A stretch of 64,000 nucleotides of DNA from Bacillus stratosphericus. Lineage in GTDB: Bacteria; Bacillota; Bacilli; Bacillales; Bacillaceae. Shown piece by piece: positions 17,417 to 25,824 of this stretch (position 1 is its first letter; the number at the start of each line of letters is the position of its first letter). The stretch covers positions 26,838-90,837 of the forward strand of contig NZ_JAIVLB010000011.1 of NCBI RefSeq assembly GCF_020524495.1, written 5' to 3'. A program made the translations under genes and the position numbers. The notes beneath the pieces were generated by a model that had not been told where the DNA came from, searched no databases, and saw only the letters and a list, made by a program, of their open reading frames with translations.

Positions 17417-18610
17417 TTATTTTAAGATGACAGGTGCTTCTTCTTTCACTTGTCTATCCTGCAAGAAACGCTGGATTCTTGAAAGTGATTCCTGAAGATG
17501 ATCAAGTGACGAAGCATATGAACAGCGAATATGACCTTCACCACTTGGACCGAATACATTTCCAGGGACAACCGCTACTTTTTCGCTTAGCAGCAGCTCC
17601 TCAGCAAATTGTTCTGAGGTCATACCGGTACTTTTGATGGATGGGAAGGCGTAAAATGCTCCGTTTGGCTGATGACATGTCAAACCAAGTTCATTGAGAG
17701 AGCCGACAAACAAATTACGGCGTCTTCTGTAGCTTTTTTTCATTTTCCCTACATCTTCAAGTCCATTTTTTAATGCTTCTTTTGCCGCATATTGTGCCAT
17801 AGCCGGAGCACACATCATAGAATATTGATGTATTTTCAGCATGGCATCACACAGTTCAGGTGGTGCTGCCACATACCCTAAGCGCCATCCTGTCATGGCA
17901 AACCCTTTTGAAAAGCCTGAAATCAAGATCGTTCTTTCCTTCATATCTTGAATCGCCGCAACGCTTGTGAAAGCTTCATCGTACGTCAGCTCTGCGTAAA
18001 TTTCATCAGTGATGATTAAAAGGTCATGCTCTTTTGCAAACTGGGCAATATCTTCGAGCTCTTCCTTTGAATATACAGACCCTGTTGGGTTTGACGGAGA
18101 GCATAGCAAGATGGCTTTTGTCTTCGGCGTGAGCTTCTTGCGAAGATCAGCAGAATCCGCTTTGAAATCTTTTTCAGCCGATGTACTTAAATAAACAGGC
18201 ACCCCGCCTGCAAGTGTCGTCAAAGCCCCATATGCTACAAAACAAGGCTCTGGAATGATCACTTCATCGCCACTGTTTAAAATCGCACGAAAGGCCAAAT
18301 CAAGGGCCTGGCTTCCGCCAACTGTAATGATCAGTTCATCTTCTGAACTGTAATCAATGTGAAATCGCTTATATAAATAGTGACTCAGTTCTTTTCGCAA
18401 AGATAACAGACCTGCATTCGCCGTATAAGAGGTAAGTCCTTGTTCTAATGACATAATGCTTGCTTCTCTGACATTCCAAGCTGTCACGAAATCGGGTTCG
18501 CCAACACCAAGGGAGATGACCCCTTTCATTGTGGCTGCCAAATCAAAGAATTTCCGAATACCTGACGGCTGGATACTTTGTACCGTGTCAGATAAATAAG
18601 ACTTTTTCAT
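17417..18610 (-). CDS. alaT: alanine transaminase (class I PLP aminotransferase)
   Basis: PLP-dependent fold-type I aminotransferase of 397 residues, corresponding to B. subtilis YugH/AlaT, which makes alanine from pyruvate and glutamate. Features are the N-terminal VISLGVGEPDF, CSPSNPTGSVYS, TDEIYAELTYD and the PLP-lysine motif SGFSKGFAMTGWRLGY with Lys235. The conserved arginine for the substrate carboxylate is in HIRCSYASS near the C-terminus. alaR ends exactly one base before the alaT start, so the two form an operon alaR-alaT. It probably supplies L-alanine for cell wall and protein synthesis. Confidence 0.93.
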   Translation of the reverse strand: MKKSYLSDTVQSIQPSGIRKFFDLAATMKGVISLGVGEPDFVTAWNVREASIMSLEQGLTSYTANAGLLSLRKELSHYLYKRFHIDYSSEDELIITVGGSQALDLAFRAILNSGDEVIIPEPCFVAYGALTTLAGGVPVYLSTSAEKDFKADSADLRKKLTPKTKAILLCSPSNPTGSVYSKEELEDIAQFAKEHDLLIITDEIYAELTYDEAFTSVAAIQDMKERTILISGFSKGFAMTGWRLGYVAAPPELCDAMLKIHQYSMMCAPAMAQYAAKEALKNGLEDVGKMKKSYRRRRNLFVGSLNELGLTCHQPNGAFYAFPSIKSTGMTSEQFAEELLLSEKVAVVPGNVFGPSGEGHIRCSYASSLDHLQESLSRIQRFLQDRQVKEEAPVILK

Positions 18611-19111
18611 TTAAGGAGACACCACGATTCTTTTGTCATCGTCCCCTGTTTCAAACACTTTCCCATCATGTTTATATCTTTTCAAAATGAAGTGGGTAGT
18701 TGTTGAAACAACGGAATCAAGCGTTGATAATTTTTCAGATACGAAGCGAGCAATATCAGACATAGATCTCCCTCGGATCACAACAGATAAATCATATACA
18801 CCTGACATTAAATACACGGACTCAACTTCCTGAAACCTGTAAATTCGTTTAGCAATATCATCAAAGCCAACGCCTCTTTTCGGTGTCACTTTCACATCAA
18901 TCATCGCTGTGACTCCTTCATGACCATCGACTTTACGCCAGTCAATCATCGTGGAATAATCAATAATGACTTTTTGATCTTCAAGTTTTTGAATAATGGC
19001 TTGGGCTTCTTCCATTGTCACGCCAGCCATTTTCGCAATTGTATTTAAATCGGCACGGCTGTTTTCATCTAAAATCTCTAATATTTCAGTTTCTTTTTCT
19101 GTTAGTTTCAT
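18611..19111 (-). CDS. alaR: Lrp/AsnC-family regulator of alaT
   Basis: A 166-residue Lrp/AsnC-type regulator: N-terminal winged helix-turn-helix (about 1-55, LTEKETEILEILDENSRADL), then the ligand-sensing RAM domain (about 75-150, GVTAMIDVKVTPKRGVGFDD and VYLMSGVYDLSVVIRG). It corresponds to B. subtilis YugG/AlaR, a regulator of the adjacent aminotransferase gene. It is transcribed immediately upstream of alaT with no gap. An effector amino acid (alanine) is plausible from context. Confidence 0.93.
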   Translation of the reverse strand: MKLTEKETEILEILDENSRADLNTIAKMAGVTMEEAQAIIQKLEDQKVIIDYSTMIDWRKVDGHEGVTAMIDVKVTPKRGVGFDDIAKRIYRFQEVESVYLMSGVYDLSVVIRGRSMSDIARFVSEKLSTLDSVVSTTTHFILKRYKHDGKVFETGDDDKRIVVSP

Positions 19112-19288
19112 TTGATTTCACACCTCTGAATGTAAAAGCTAGTTTTAAAAAATCTTCTGAACATTATAGCACGTTTTTCCCAATATGCTAAGCAGGGAAA
19201 AGATTCTATTCGTAGCTTAAAATCCACTTTTTAGGGTACAATACAGGCACCTAACAGAGAGTGAGTACTAAGTATCGGAGTGATGAGT

Positions 19289-20113
19289 GTGGACATTGTT
19301 CAGCCAGCTTATATGAAAAGTAAATTCGGTTTAAATATTTATTACGAGCACTATCCAAATAAAGGTAAGAAAACATTGATATTGATTCACGGCCTCTTCT
19401 CTTCTACCTTCAGCTATCGAAAGCTCATCCCATTTCTCAAACAGGACTTCAATTTAATCGCAATAGACCTGCCTCCATTTGGGCAGTCCGAGAAATCTAA
19501 TACCTTTATTTACAGCTATCGCAACATGGGAAAAATTATTATTGAGCTAGCTGGTTACTTGCAAATTCAGCATGCGATCCTAGTTGGTCATTCAATGGGC
19601 GGACAGATTGCCTTATACGCTGCATCTGAACGTCCAGATATTTTTGAAAAAGCGGTTCTTTTATGCAGCTCAGGGTATTTAAACAAATCCAAAAGATCTC
19701 TTGTTTACAGCACGTATATTCCTTATTTTTATTTATTTCTAAAAAGAAGGCTCTTCAAGCAAGGCATTATGAACAATTTAACCGCTGTTGTCCATGATCA
19801 ATCCATCATTAATCAAGAGATGGTGGAAGGATACTTAAAGCCTTTTTCTGATGATAAAATCTTCAGAGGTCTTTTGCGTTTAGTGCGGCATCGGGAAGGT
19901 GATTTGACGTCAGATGTGCTGAAGAAAATGGAGACACCTGTGCTACTCATTTGGGGCGAGGAAGATCGGATTGTTCCTATTCAAGTTGGCGAAAGACTGC
20001 ACAAAGATTTACCGCATTCGACTTTACATGCATTAAAAAAAACCGGGCACCTCATCCCTGAGGAAAATCCTATCTTTGTGTCTGATCAAATTGGAAATTT
20101 CAGCCTGTCTTAG
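19289..20113 (+). CDS. yugF: alpha/beta hydrolase (YugF)
   Basis: A 274-residue alpha/beta-hydrolase fold protein. The oxyanion-region motif is LIHGLFSSTFSYR, the nucleophile elbow is GHSMGG, the acid region is WGEEDRIVP, and the catalytic His lies in TGHLIPEENP. It resembles B. subtilis YugF (273 residues); the substrate is unknown and no signal peptide is visible. The GTG at 19289 is preferred because GGAG is 8 nt upstream; the ATG at 19283 is too close. It is divergent from alaR and converges with yugE. Confidence 0.9.
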   Translation: MDIVQPAYMKSKFGLNIYYEHYPNKGKKTLILIHGLFSSTFSYRKLIPFLKQDFNLIAIDLPPFGQSEKSNTFIYSYRNMGKIIIELAGYLQIQHAILVGHSMGGQIALYAASERPDIFEKAVLLCSSGYLNKSKRSLVYSTYIPYFYLFLKRRLFKQGIMNNLTAVVHDQSIINQEMVEGYLKPFSDDKIFRGLLRLVRHREGDLTSDVLKKMETPVLLIWGEEDRIVPIQVGERLHKDLPHSTLHALKKTGHLIPEENPIFVSDQIGNFSLS

Positions 20114-20370
20114 CGTGAGCAAGCGCGGCTGTCTCTTATGACAAAAAGCCGATTCGCTATATCTTGACAGCTCTCTATCGGAAGAAGCTGCTCAAATGAG
20201 TGATGGTAAATGGCTTGAATCTTTTTTGCTAAAGATACCGGGTCCTCTGCGTCGTATAATGCATGAATGACGTCAGCAGGCTCCGTTTCATAAAAGTCCT
20301 CTCCATAATGAAAAGGGTCGCATTCCTTCATGAATTGAATCATCACTTCTATAGCTTGACTATCTTTCAT
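20110..20370 (-). CDS. yugE: DUF1871 protein (YugE)
   Basis: An 86-residue acidic soluble protein of the DUF1871 family, the same length as B. subtilis YugE. Conserved parts are FMKECDPFHYGEDFYETE and DVIHALYDAEDPVSLAKKIQ. The ATG at 20370 (MKDSQAIEV) has AAGCGGTGA upstream and is preferred over the ATG at 20379. Its 3' end overlaps the yugF stop by 4 bp on the opposite strand. Function unknown. Confidence 0.88.
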   Translation of the reverse strand: MKDSQAIEVMIQFMKECDPFHYGEDFYETEPADVIHALYDAEDPVSLAKKIQAIYHHSFEQLLPIESCQDIANRLFVIRDSRACSR

Positions 20371-20453
20371 CGGTATCACCGCTTATAATAAATTTTGTGA
20401 TGTTTATTTTAGCACAACCAACTAAGGATTAAAAACGACTAGAGGTGGGTTTC

Positions 20454-21629
20454 ATGAATTTCAACGAACAGATCATACGTAAAGGTTCAAAATCAGTCAA
20501 ATGGGATCAAGCAGAGTCTTTGTTCCTCACTACAGATGCTTTGCCGATGTGGGTAGCGGATATGGATTTTAAAGCGCCCCAGGTCGTCCTTGATGCATTA
20601 AAAGAGCGATTAGAACATGGCGTATTTGGCTATGCATTTCAAGATCAGGATACGCAGCAGGCAGTGGCTGGCTGGCTCAAAAGAAGACATGGATGGATGA
20701 TTGAGACAGAGGCTATTACCTTCACACCAGGTATCGTGACAGCACTTAGCTTTGCTGTCCAAGCTTTTACAGAACCGAATGATGAAGTGGTCATTCAGTC
20801 ACCAGTGTACACGCCTTTTTATCAAATGATTGAGAGAAATGGACGTCTTGTTTCAACCAATCCGCTAATAATAGAAAACAACCGTTACATGATGGATTTT
20901 GATGATTTAGAGAAAAAACTAAGCAGACCACAAGCGAAGCTGATGTTCCTTTGTCATCCGCACAATCCTTCTGGGAGAGCTTGGTCAAACGAAGAAGTAA
21001 AACGAGTAGGAGATCTATGTGTGCAGCATGGTGTAACAGTCATTTCAGATGAGATTCATTCTGATCTGATGCTTGACGGGAAGCCGCATGTGCCTTTCGC
21101 TAGTCTTTCTGACGACATAGCAAGCATTACGGTCACCTGTATTGCACCGAGTAAAACATTTAATTTAGCTGGGCTTCAGGCATCTGCCATTATCATTTCT
21201 GATGAAGAAAAAAGAACTCTTTTCACCAATGAATTACAAAGAAACGGGCTTTCCAAACTAAACGCATTTGCGATTCCTGCGATGGAAGCAGCGTATCGTC
21301 ATGGAGATGAGTGGCTTGATTCACTTGTTCTTTATCTCGAAAACAATATGAAAATGGCAATGGACTATATTGACGAACATCTTCCGGATATGCGCTATAT
21401 GAAACCAGATGCTTCTTATTTATTGTGGCTCGACACTCGCGATTATGAATTCAGTCAAGCAGAATTGAAACGAAATTTGCTAAAAAAAGGGAAAGTCATA
21501 TTAGAGCTTGGACACGTGTACGGGCATGAAGGAGACGGCTTTATTCGGATCAATCTCGGTTGTCCTGCTTCAACGGTGAAGGAAGGTCTGAAACGCCTTC
21601 ATCAAGCTTTCACTCTATCAGCCGAATAA
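20454..21629 (+). CDS. patB: cystathionine beta-lyase / PatB-type aminotransferase
   Basis: PLP enzyme of the MalY/PatB C-S lyase family, 391 residues. It cleaves cystathionine or cysteine-type thioethers to thiol, pyruvate and ammonia (methionine biosynthesis and sulfur recycling). Motifs are DALPMWVADMDFKAP near the N-terminus, SDEIHSDLML and the PLP-lysine sequence APSKTFNLAGLQASA with Lys234. The ATG at 20454 follows AGAGGTGGG and matches the B. subtilis start; the 20445 start overlaps this site. A hairpin terminator follows. Confidence 0.93.
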   Translation: MNFNEQIIRKGSKSVKWDQAESLFLTTDALPMWVADMDFKAPQVVLDALKERLEHGVFGYAFQDQDTQQAVAGWLKRRHGWMIETEAITFTPGIVTALSFAVQAFTEPNDEVVIQSPVYTPFYQMIERNGRLVSTNPLIIENNRYMMDFDDLEKKLSRPQAKLMFLCHPHNPSGRAWSNEEVKRVGDLCVQHGVTVISDEIHSDLMLDGKPHVPFASLSDDIASITVTCIAPSKTFNLAGLQASAIIISDEEKRTLFTNELQRNGLSKLNAFAIPAMEAAYRHGDEWLDSLVLYLENNMKMAMDYIDEHLPDMRYMKPDASYLLWLDTRDYEFSQAELKRNLLKKGKVILELGHVYGHEGDGFIRINLGCPASTVKEGLKRLHQAFTLSAE

Positions 21630-21639
21630 TACCAATTCT

Positions 21640-21676
21640 TTAAAAAGAACATCCTAGCGGGTGTTCTTTTTAAAGA
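21640..21676 (+). terminator. patB terminator
   Basis: Stem AAAAAGAACA / TGTTCTTTTT around TCCTAGCGGG, with a further A/T-rich tail. Confidence 0.85.
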
Positions 21677-21761
21677 AAAAACCCTCCTTTTCTCATATCT
21701 ACTTTGTACATGAAATGATATAATGAGAGGAATTACAATTATTTACGAGGAGAGCATTTAA

Positions 21762-23054
21762 ATGGAAATGTTCAAGGATTTTCTGCTCCATTTATCTTTT
21801 ATTCTATTTCCAATTTTTTTATATCATGCGCTATGGCTAAGCCGGTCCCCTGCTCATTCCCCTAAAACGAATAAACTGCTCATCACAATATTTGCATCCA
21901 TTTCTTCAGCACTATGTATTATGTATCCAGTTGATTCGATTTTAGATTTGCAGACTGGGCTTCAATCGATTCCCCTTGTCCTTGCCATTTTATACGGAGG
22001 ATACACAGTTGGAATCGTGGCAATCTTAATAAGCTCAATTGTGAAATTCGTGATGTATGGCTCTTTCTTATGGGTTGGACTCATCGTTGTACCGATTTAC
22101 TTTTTCATTCCTTTCCTGTTTTACCGGAAATGGCGTCAATATTCTAAGTTGAAAAAGCTAATATACGGGGTACTCATCGGTCTATCGAAAGGAACCTTTA
22201 TTTACATTGGACTGCTTATGGTCAGCTTAATCGAGTATAGCCCAGCATTTATTATGCAGCAAAAGTTCATTGAGTTATTTTTCTCAACACTTTACTACAT
22301 ATTTTTTCTTGAGCTAAGTATCTATTCCATTGAATTCGTTAAAGAAAATGCGCAAATGAGGACACAGCTCGTCCAATCCGAAAAGCTGACCATCGTGAGT
22401 GAACTCGCTGCAAGCGTCGCCCATGAAGTCCGCAATCCGCTTACAGTCGTGAGAGGGTTTATTCAATTGCTCTTTTCGAGTGAAAATAAGAAAGAGCCGT
22501 CGACCAATGAAGATTACAAACATCTCGTTCTTTCGGAGTTAGACCGCGCGCAGGACATTATCACGAGTTATCTTGATATTGCGAAACAAAACTATTATCA
22601 AATCGGACCTCTCAATCTATCCAAATTGCTCGAGGAATGTGCATCATTGATGACATCCTATGCTAATTTTAAATCGGTCACGATTCATCAATCCATTGAA
22701 CCAGACCTATCCATTCAAGGTGATGAAACGAAGATCAAACAAGTCATGATTAATTTAATCAAAAATGCGATTGAAGCAGCACCCGAACACGAAGGAAAAA
22801 TTGAACTTTTTGCTTCAAAAGAAAATCATAAAATATGCCTTTATTTCGTCGATAACGGTGTAGGGATGACAGAAACCCAAATGAAAAAGCTTGGGGAACC
22901 TTATTACACCTTGAAAAATAAAGGAACTGGACTTGGGCTGACAGTGACTTTTTCCATCATTGAAAATCACCATGGAACCATTCGTTTCAAAAGCGCGCTG
23001 CAGTCTGGTACAACGGTCACCGTGAAGTTTCCTGAAGATACAAGAAGAAAATAA
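21762..23054 (+). CDS. kinB: sporulation sensor histidine kinase KinB
   Basis: Membrane sensor kinase that feeds phosphate into the Spo0F-Spo0B-Spo0A phosphorelay at the start of sporulation. The 430-residue protein (B. subtilis 428) has six hydrophobic segments in residues 1-190. The dimerisation/phosphoacceptor domain has His221 in VAHEVRNPLTVVRGF, and the ATPase domain has MINLIKNAIEAAP (N box), FVDNGVGM (G1) and GTGLGL (G2). The perfect -10 hexamer TATAAT at 21719-21724 lies upstream. kapB, required for KinB activity in B. subtilis, follows about 270 bp downstream. Confidence 0.94.
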   Translation: MEMFKDFLLHLSFILFPIFLYHALWLSRSPAHSPKTNKLLITIFASISSALCIMYPVDSILDLQTGLQSIPLVLAILYGGYTVGIVAILISSIVKFVMYGSFLWVGLIVVPIYFFIPFLFYRKWRQYSKLKKLIYGVLIGLSKGTFIYIGLLMVSLIEYSPAFIMQQKFIELFFSTLYYIFFLELSIYSIEFVKENAQMRTQLVQSEKLTIVSELAASVAHEVRNPLTVVRGFIQLLFSSENKKEPSTNEDYKHLVLSELDRAQDIITSYLDIAKQNYYQIGPLNLSKLLEECASLMTSYANFKSVTIHQSIEPDLSIQGDETKIKQVMINLIKNAIEAAPEHEGKIELFASKENHKICLYFVDNGVGMTETQMKKLGEPYYTLKNKGTGLGLTVTFSIIENHHGTIRFKSALQSGTTVTVKFPEDTRRK

Positions 23055-23234
23055 TCAATCCATTTTTTTTGTCCTATTTTCATCTTTCTGCTCCTGCTTC
23101 TTAGAAGCACGAACGATTAGACGAAAACAAATAAATGCAGCAATAAAGAAAAGCAATGTGGTAATTGCCGCTGGGATGTACTCCCTTTTATCTTCAGGAA
23201 AATACAGTAGAAAGAGTGCGATGAACGACAGCAT
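23055..23234 (-). CDS. small single-pass membrane protein antisense between kinB and kapB
   Basis: A 59-residue ORF, MLSFIALFLLYFPEDKREYI, then a second hydrophobic stretch (AAITTLLFFIAAFICFRLIV) and a highly charged tail KKQEQKDENRTKK. AAAGGGGGAATGGCG precedes the ATG at an ideal distance. It runs opposite to kinB and kapB, and its stop codon abuts the kinB stop. No family is recognised. It may be a real microprotein gene; the composition (two hydrophobic helices, basic end) is protein-like. Confidence 0.5.
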   Translation of the reverse strand: MLSFIALFLLYFPEDKREYIPAAITTLLFFIAAFICFRLIVRASKKQEQKDENRTKKMD

Positions 23235-23324
23235 TCGCCATTCCCCCTTTTGCTCGTTTACTTCACTATATTGGCTAAAAGAAATGAAATACCTTCCTGC
23301 GAGAAGGAAATGGAGGAATTTCAC

Positions 23325-23717
23325 ATGACAGACATTCAAATTGGACAAGTTGTGAAAGGATTTTATAAAACAGGTGTTTACGTTGGGGAAGTGACAGCAG
23401 TGAAACCATCGGCCTATCTCGTTCAAGTAAAAGCCGTTCTGACACATCCCACTCAAGGCGACTTGCATCATCCAAAAGAAGCAGACGTGCCTTTTTTCCA
23501 AGAAAGACGGGCTTTGGCCTATCGTGAACAGACGAATATCCCTCATCATATGGTAAAGCCTTATGATAGCGGTATACCAGATTATCAAGTATCACTAAAA
23601 GAAGCCGTAGAAAAATTAAAACAAACGCTCCGTGCGGATGATTCCAAATGGGCTGAAAAATCCAGAGTGTGCCTATCTTCTCTTGAAAAGGATTATTTTC
23701 CAGAAGACACCTGCTAA
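23325..23717 (+). CDS. kapB: kinase-associated lipoprotein-type protein KapB
   Basis: A 130-residue protein matching KapB, which in B. subtilis is needed for KinB-dependent sporulation. It opens MTDIQIGQVVKGFYKTGVYV, followed by a beta-rich core and YREQTNIPHHMVKPYDSGIP. The ATG at 23325 has GGAGGAATTTCAC upstream and was chosen over the ORF start at 23250. Its end overlaps the 3' end of the convergent kapD by 4 bp. Unlike the tight kinB-kapB spacing expected of an operon, an opposing small ORF sits between the two genes here. Confidence 0.9.
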   Translation: MTDIQIGQVVKGFYKTGVYVGEVTAVKPSAYLVQVKAVLTHPTQGDLHHPKEADVPFFQERRALAYREQTNIPHHMVKPYDSGIPDYQVSLKEAVEKLKQTLRADDSKWAEKSRVCLSSLEKDYFPEDTC

Positions 23718-24340
23718 TCTGTCGATTCAAAAAAGTGTGAGAAATCGATGAGTTCACCAATTTTGGTTGTTTGAGGATTCTCTATATAGGCTCTGTCTTT
23801 TTCAAAAAGGGTTAAAAGCTGATAAGTGGTCATGGCATCATCTAGTGCTTTATGATGCTTACCAGCTCCTTCACTGCCGTACTCCCTCGCCGCTTTTCGA
23901 AGCCCTGTAAATGTTCTGTCACCAAAAAAGATTTTATATTCAAAAGCGAGATCCCGCAGCTTCCCCTTAAAAGGAAAGGCAATATGATTGAGCATACAGT
24001 TTTGCTTTAGCACCTTCATGTCCATATTTCCCCAAGTGATAATCTCACAGTCTTCTTCCCCATCAAGTGACATCAGCGTTTCAATAAATGCCTCAAACGA
24101 TATCCCGCTCTCTACATCCTGCTGCGTAATTCCGAGAAACGATTTACAGCGCTTCGTCAGCTTCGGGAACTTTTTCGGTTTAATGTAACTTGAGAAGGTA
24201 TCAATGACGGTTTCACTCGTTGCCTTCACTACACCAGCCTCAATGATTTCAGGGAAAAAATTTTGAGGATGATATTTTCCATCAGGCATTGTAAATTCAA
24301 AATCAACCACAAGCAGCGTCTTCTGTTCCACTCGTCTCAC
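23714..24340 (-). CDS. kapD: DEDDh exonuclease-fold KinA-pathway inhibitor KapD
   Basis: A 208-residue protein of the RNase T / ERI-1-like 3'-5' exonuclease family. DEDDh residues are visible: DFEFTMPDG (Asp, Glu), TWGNMDMKVLK (Asp) and HHKALDDAMTTYQLL (His, Asp). B. subtilis KapD is described as an inhibitor of the KinA route to sporulation. The active-site residues are complete, so nuclease activity is likely. It converges with kapB. Confidence 0.92.
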   Translation of the reverse strand: MRRVEQKTLLVVDFEFTMPDGKYHPQNFFPEIIEAGVVKATSETVIDTFSSYIKPKKFPKLTKRCKSFLGITQQDVESGISFEAFIETLMSLDGEEDCEIITWGNMDMKVLKQNCMLNHIAFPFKGKLRDLAFEYKIFFGDRTFTGLRKAAREYGSEGAGKHHKALDDAMTTYQLLTLFEKDRAYIENPQTTKIGELIDFSHFFESTD

Positions 24341-24507
24341 CCCACTTTCTCATCTATTTTTCATCCTGATACCATTATATTAAGACCGACTTTGAAATCA
24401 CTTCATTTTTGTGAAAATAATGCAGATTCACTATGCCCAAACCTATTCATCAGATGAAAGATCGTTTATTTTCCTTTATAATTAGGAACACGAAATAAAT
24501 AAAGAAG

Positions 24508-25725
24508 GTGGTCTCTATCACAAACAGGAAGAAAAACTTGTACATCATGTGGTTTGTGAACTTTTTTGTATCTGCCAGCATTACAATGATCGTCCCTTTC
24601 TTATCACTATACATAGAATCTCTTGATAGCAGCTATTCAAATGAATTTGTCCAAAGATGGAGCGGCTATGTCTTTGGGGTGACGTTTTTAACGGCCTTTC
24701 TGATTTCTCCTATTTGGGGACGGATTGGGGACCGGCATGGCTATAAAAAGATTTTGCTCATTAACGGCATTGGCATTGCGACAAGTATTCTATTAATGGG
24801 GCTTGTTCAAACCGTTTATCAGCTATTTGCATTGCGGCTCTTTATGGGGCTTGTGACAGGCTTCATCTCTACTTCAATGGCACTCATCTCTGCTCAAACT
24901 GAGAAGGCAACCGCTGGAAAAACCCTTGGAACGATGCAGATGAGTAATGTCGCTGGAGGATTGTTCGGTCCATTAATGGGAGGCTTCATGGCAGACAGCG
25001 TCGGCTTCATTTATACGTTTTTCTTAACAGCCGCTGTCATTTATGTGTCGGCTATCGTGATTATCTTCGGTGTAAAAGAACAGCCCATCCGATCAAAAGA
25101 AGCAAAGCGCGTCTCTTACTCACGGAAGGATGTACTCGTTCATATTTTCAAACAGCCTTTGCTTGTGGTCACGATGCTTTTAACGTTTATTACGCAAGTG
25201 GGCAACTTTAGTATTCAGCCACTTTTGGCTTTGTACATTCATGATTTACACGGCCCCGTCAATCTCGCCTTTTATGCGGGTCTGGCGTTTTCCGCAACAG
25301 GACTTGGGAATTTGCTTTTTACGCGAAAATGGGGAGATCTTGGAGATCGAATCGGGCATGATAAGGTGCTGCTGGCTCTTCTCATCCTTTCCTCCATTTT
25401 ATTCATCCCGCAAGCGCTGGCAGCTTCCTATGGCATGTTAGTCATTTTCCGTTTTCTTTATGGGATGGCACTAGGCGGGATTATTCCATGTACGACGGCG
25501 TATATTCGCATCAAAGCTCCTGCTTCTATGCAAGGAGAAGTACTCGGTTACAATGTCAGCTTCCGTTTTCTCGGAAATGTCGTCGGTCCAGTCATTGGCG
25601 GGATTGTGGCGAGTCATTACGGGATTCCAACTGTCTTTTATGTCACCGCCGGGATTTTCCTTTTCGGGGCATTATTTTTATGGGCGGTTCGCTCACATTC
25701 AAAGGCAAAAGAAAGGAGTATCTGA
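24508..25725 (+). CDS. yuxJ: MFS transporter (YuxJ)
   Basis: A major facilitator superfamily permease of about 400 residues with 12 hydrophobic segments. It carries the loop motif GRIGDRHGYKK after TM2 and the repeated form GDLGDRIGHDK in the second half, plus GPLMGGFMADSVG (motif C), the drug/H+ antiporter-1 pattern. It resembles B. subtilis YuxJ; the substrate is unknown. The start is uncertain. GTG at 24508 lies inside the ribosome-binding sequence AAGAAGGTGG. The codon at the right distance is ATC at 24517, which reads ITNRKKNLYIMWF. The next in-frame ATG is at 24547. Confidence 0.88.
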   Translation: MVSITNRKKNLYIMWFVNFFVSASITMIVPFLSLYIESLDSSYSNEFVQRWSGYVFGVTFLTAFLISPIWGRIGDRHGYKKILLINGIGIATSILLMGLVQTVYQLFALRLFMGLVTGFISTSMALISAQTEKATAGKTLGTMQMSNVAGGLFGPLMGGFMADSVGFIYTFFLTAAVIYVSAIVIIFGVKEQPIRSKEAKRVSYSRKDVLVHIFKQPLLVVTMLLTFITQVGNFSIQPLLALYIHDLHGPVNLAFYAGLAFSATGLGNLLFTRKWGDLGDRIGHDKVLLALLILSSILFIPQALAASYGMLVIFRFLYGMALGGIIPCTTAYIRIKAPASMQGEVLGYNVSFRFLGNVVGPVIGGIVASHYGIPTVFYVTAGIFLFGALFLWAVRSHSKAKERSI

Positions 25726-25824
25726 TGATAGGCTTCACGCCCATTCTTTTCTAAAAATAACCTTCTCGTATCCGCAAAAGAATGGTACGATATGGCTAGA
25801 AATCTGAAGAAAGTGAGTGACCTC

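Noticed and set aside
23275..23760. 161-codon minus-strand ORF over kapB
   Set aside because: Antisense to kapB and lacks a ribosome-binding site.
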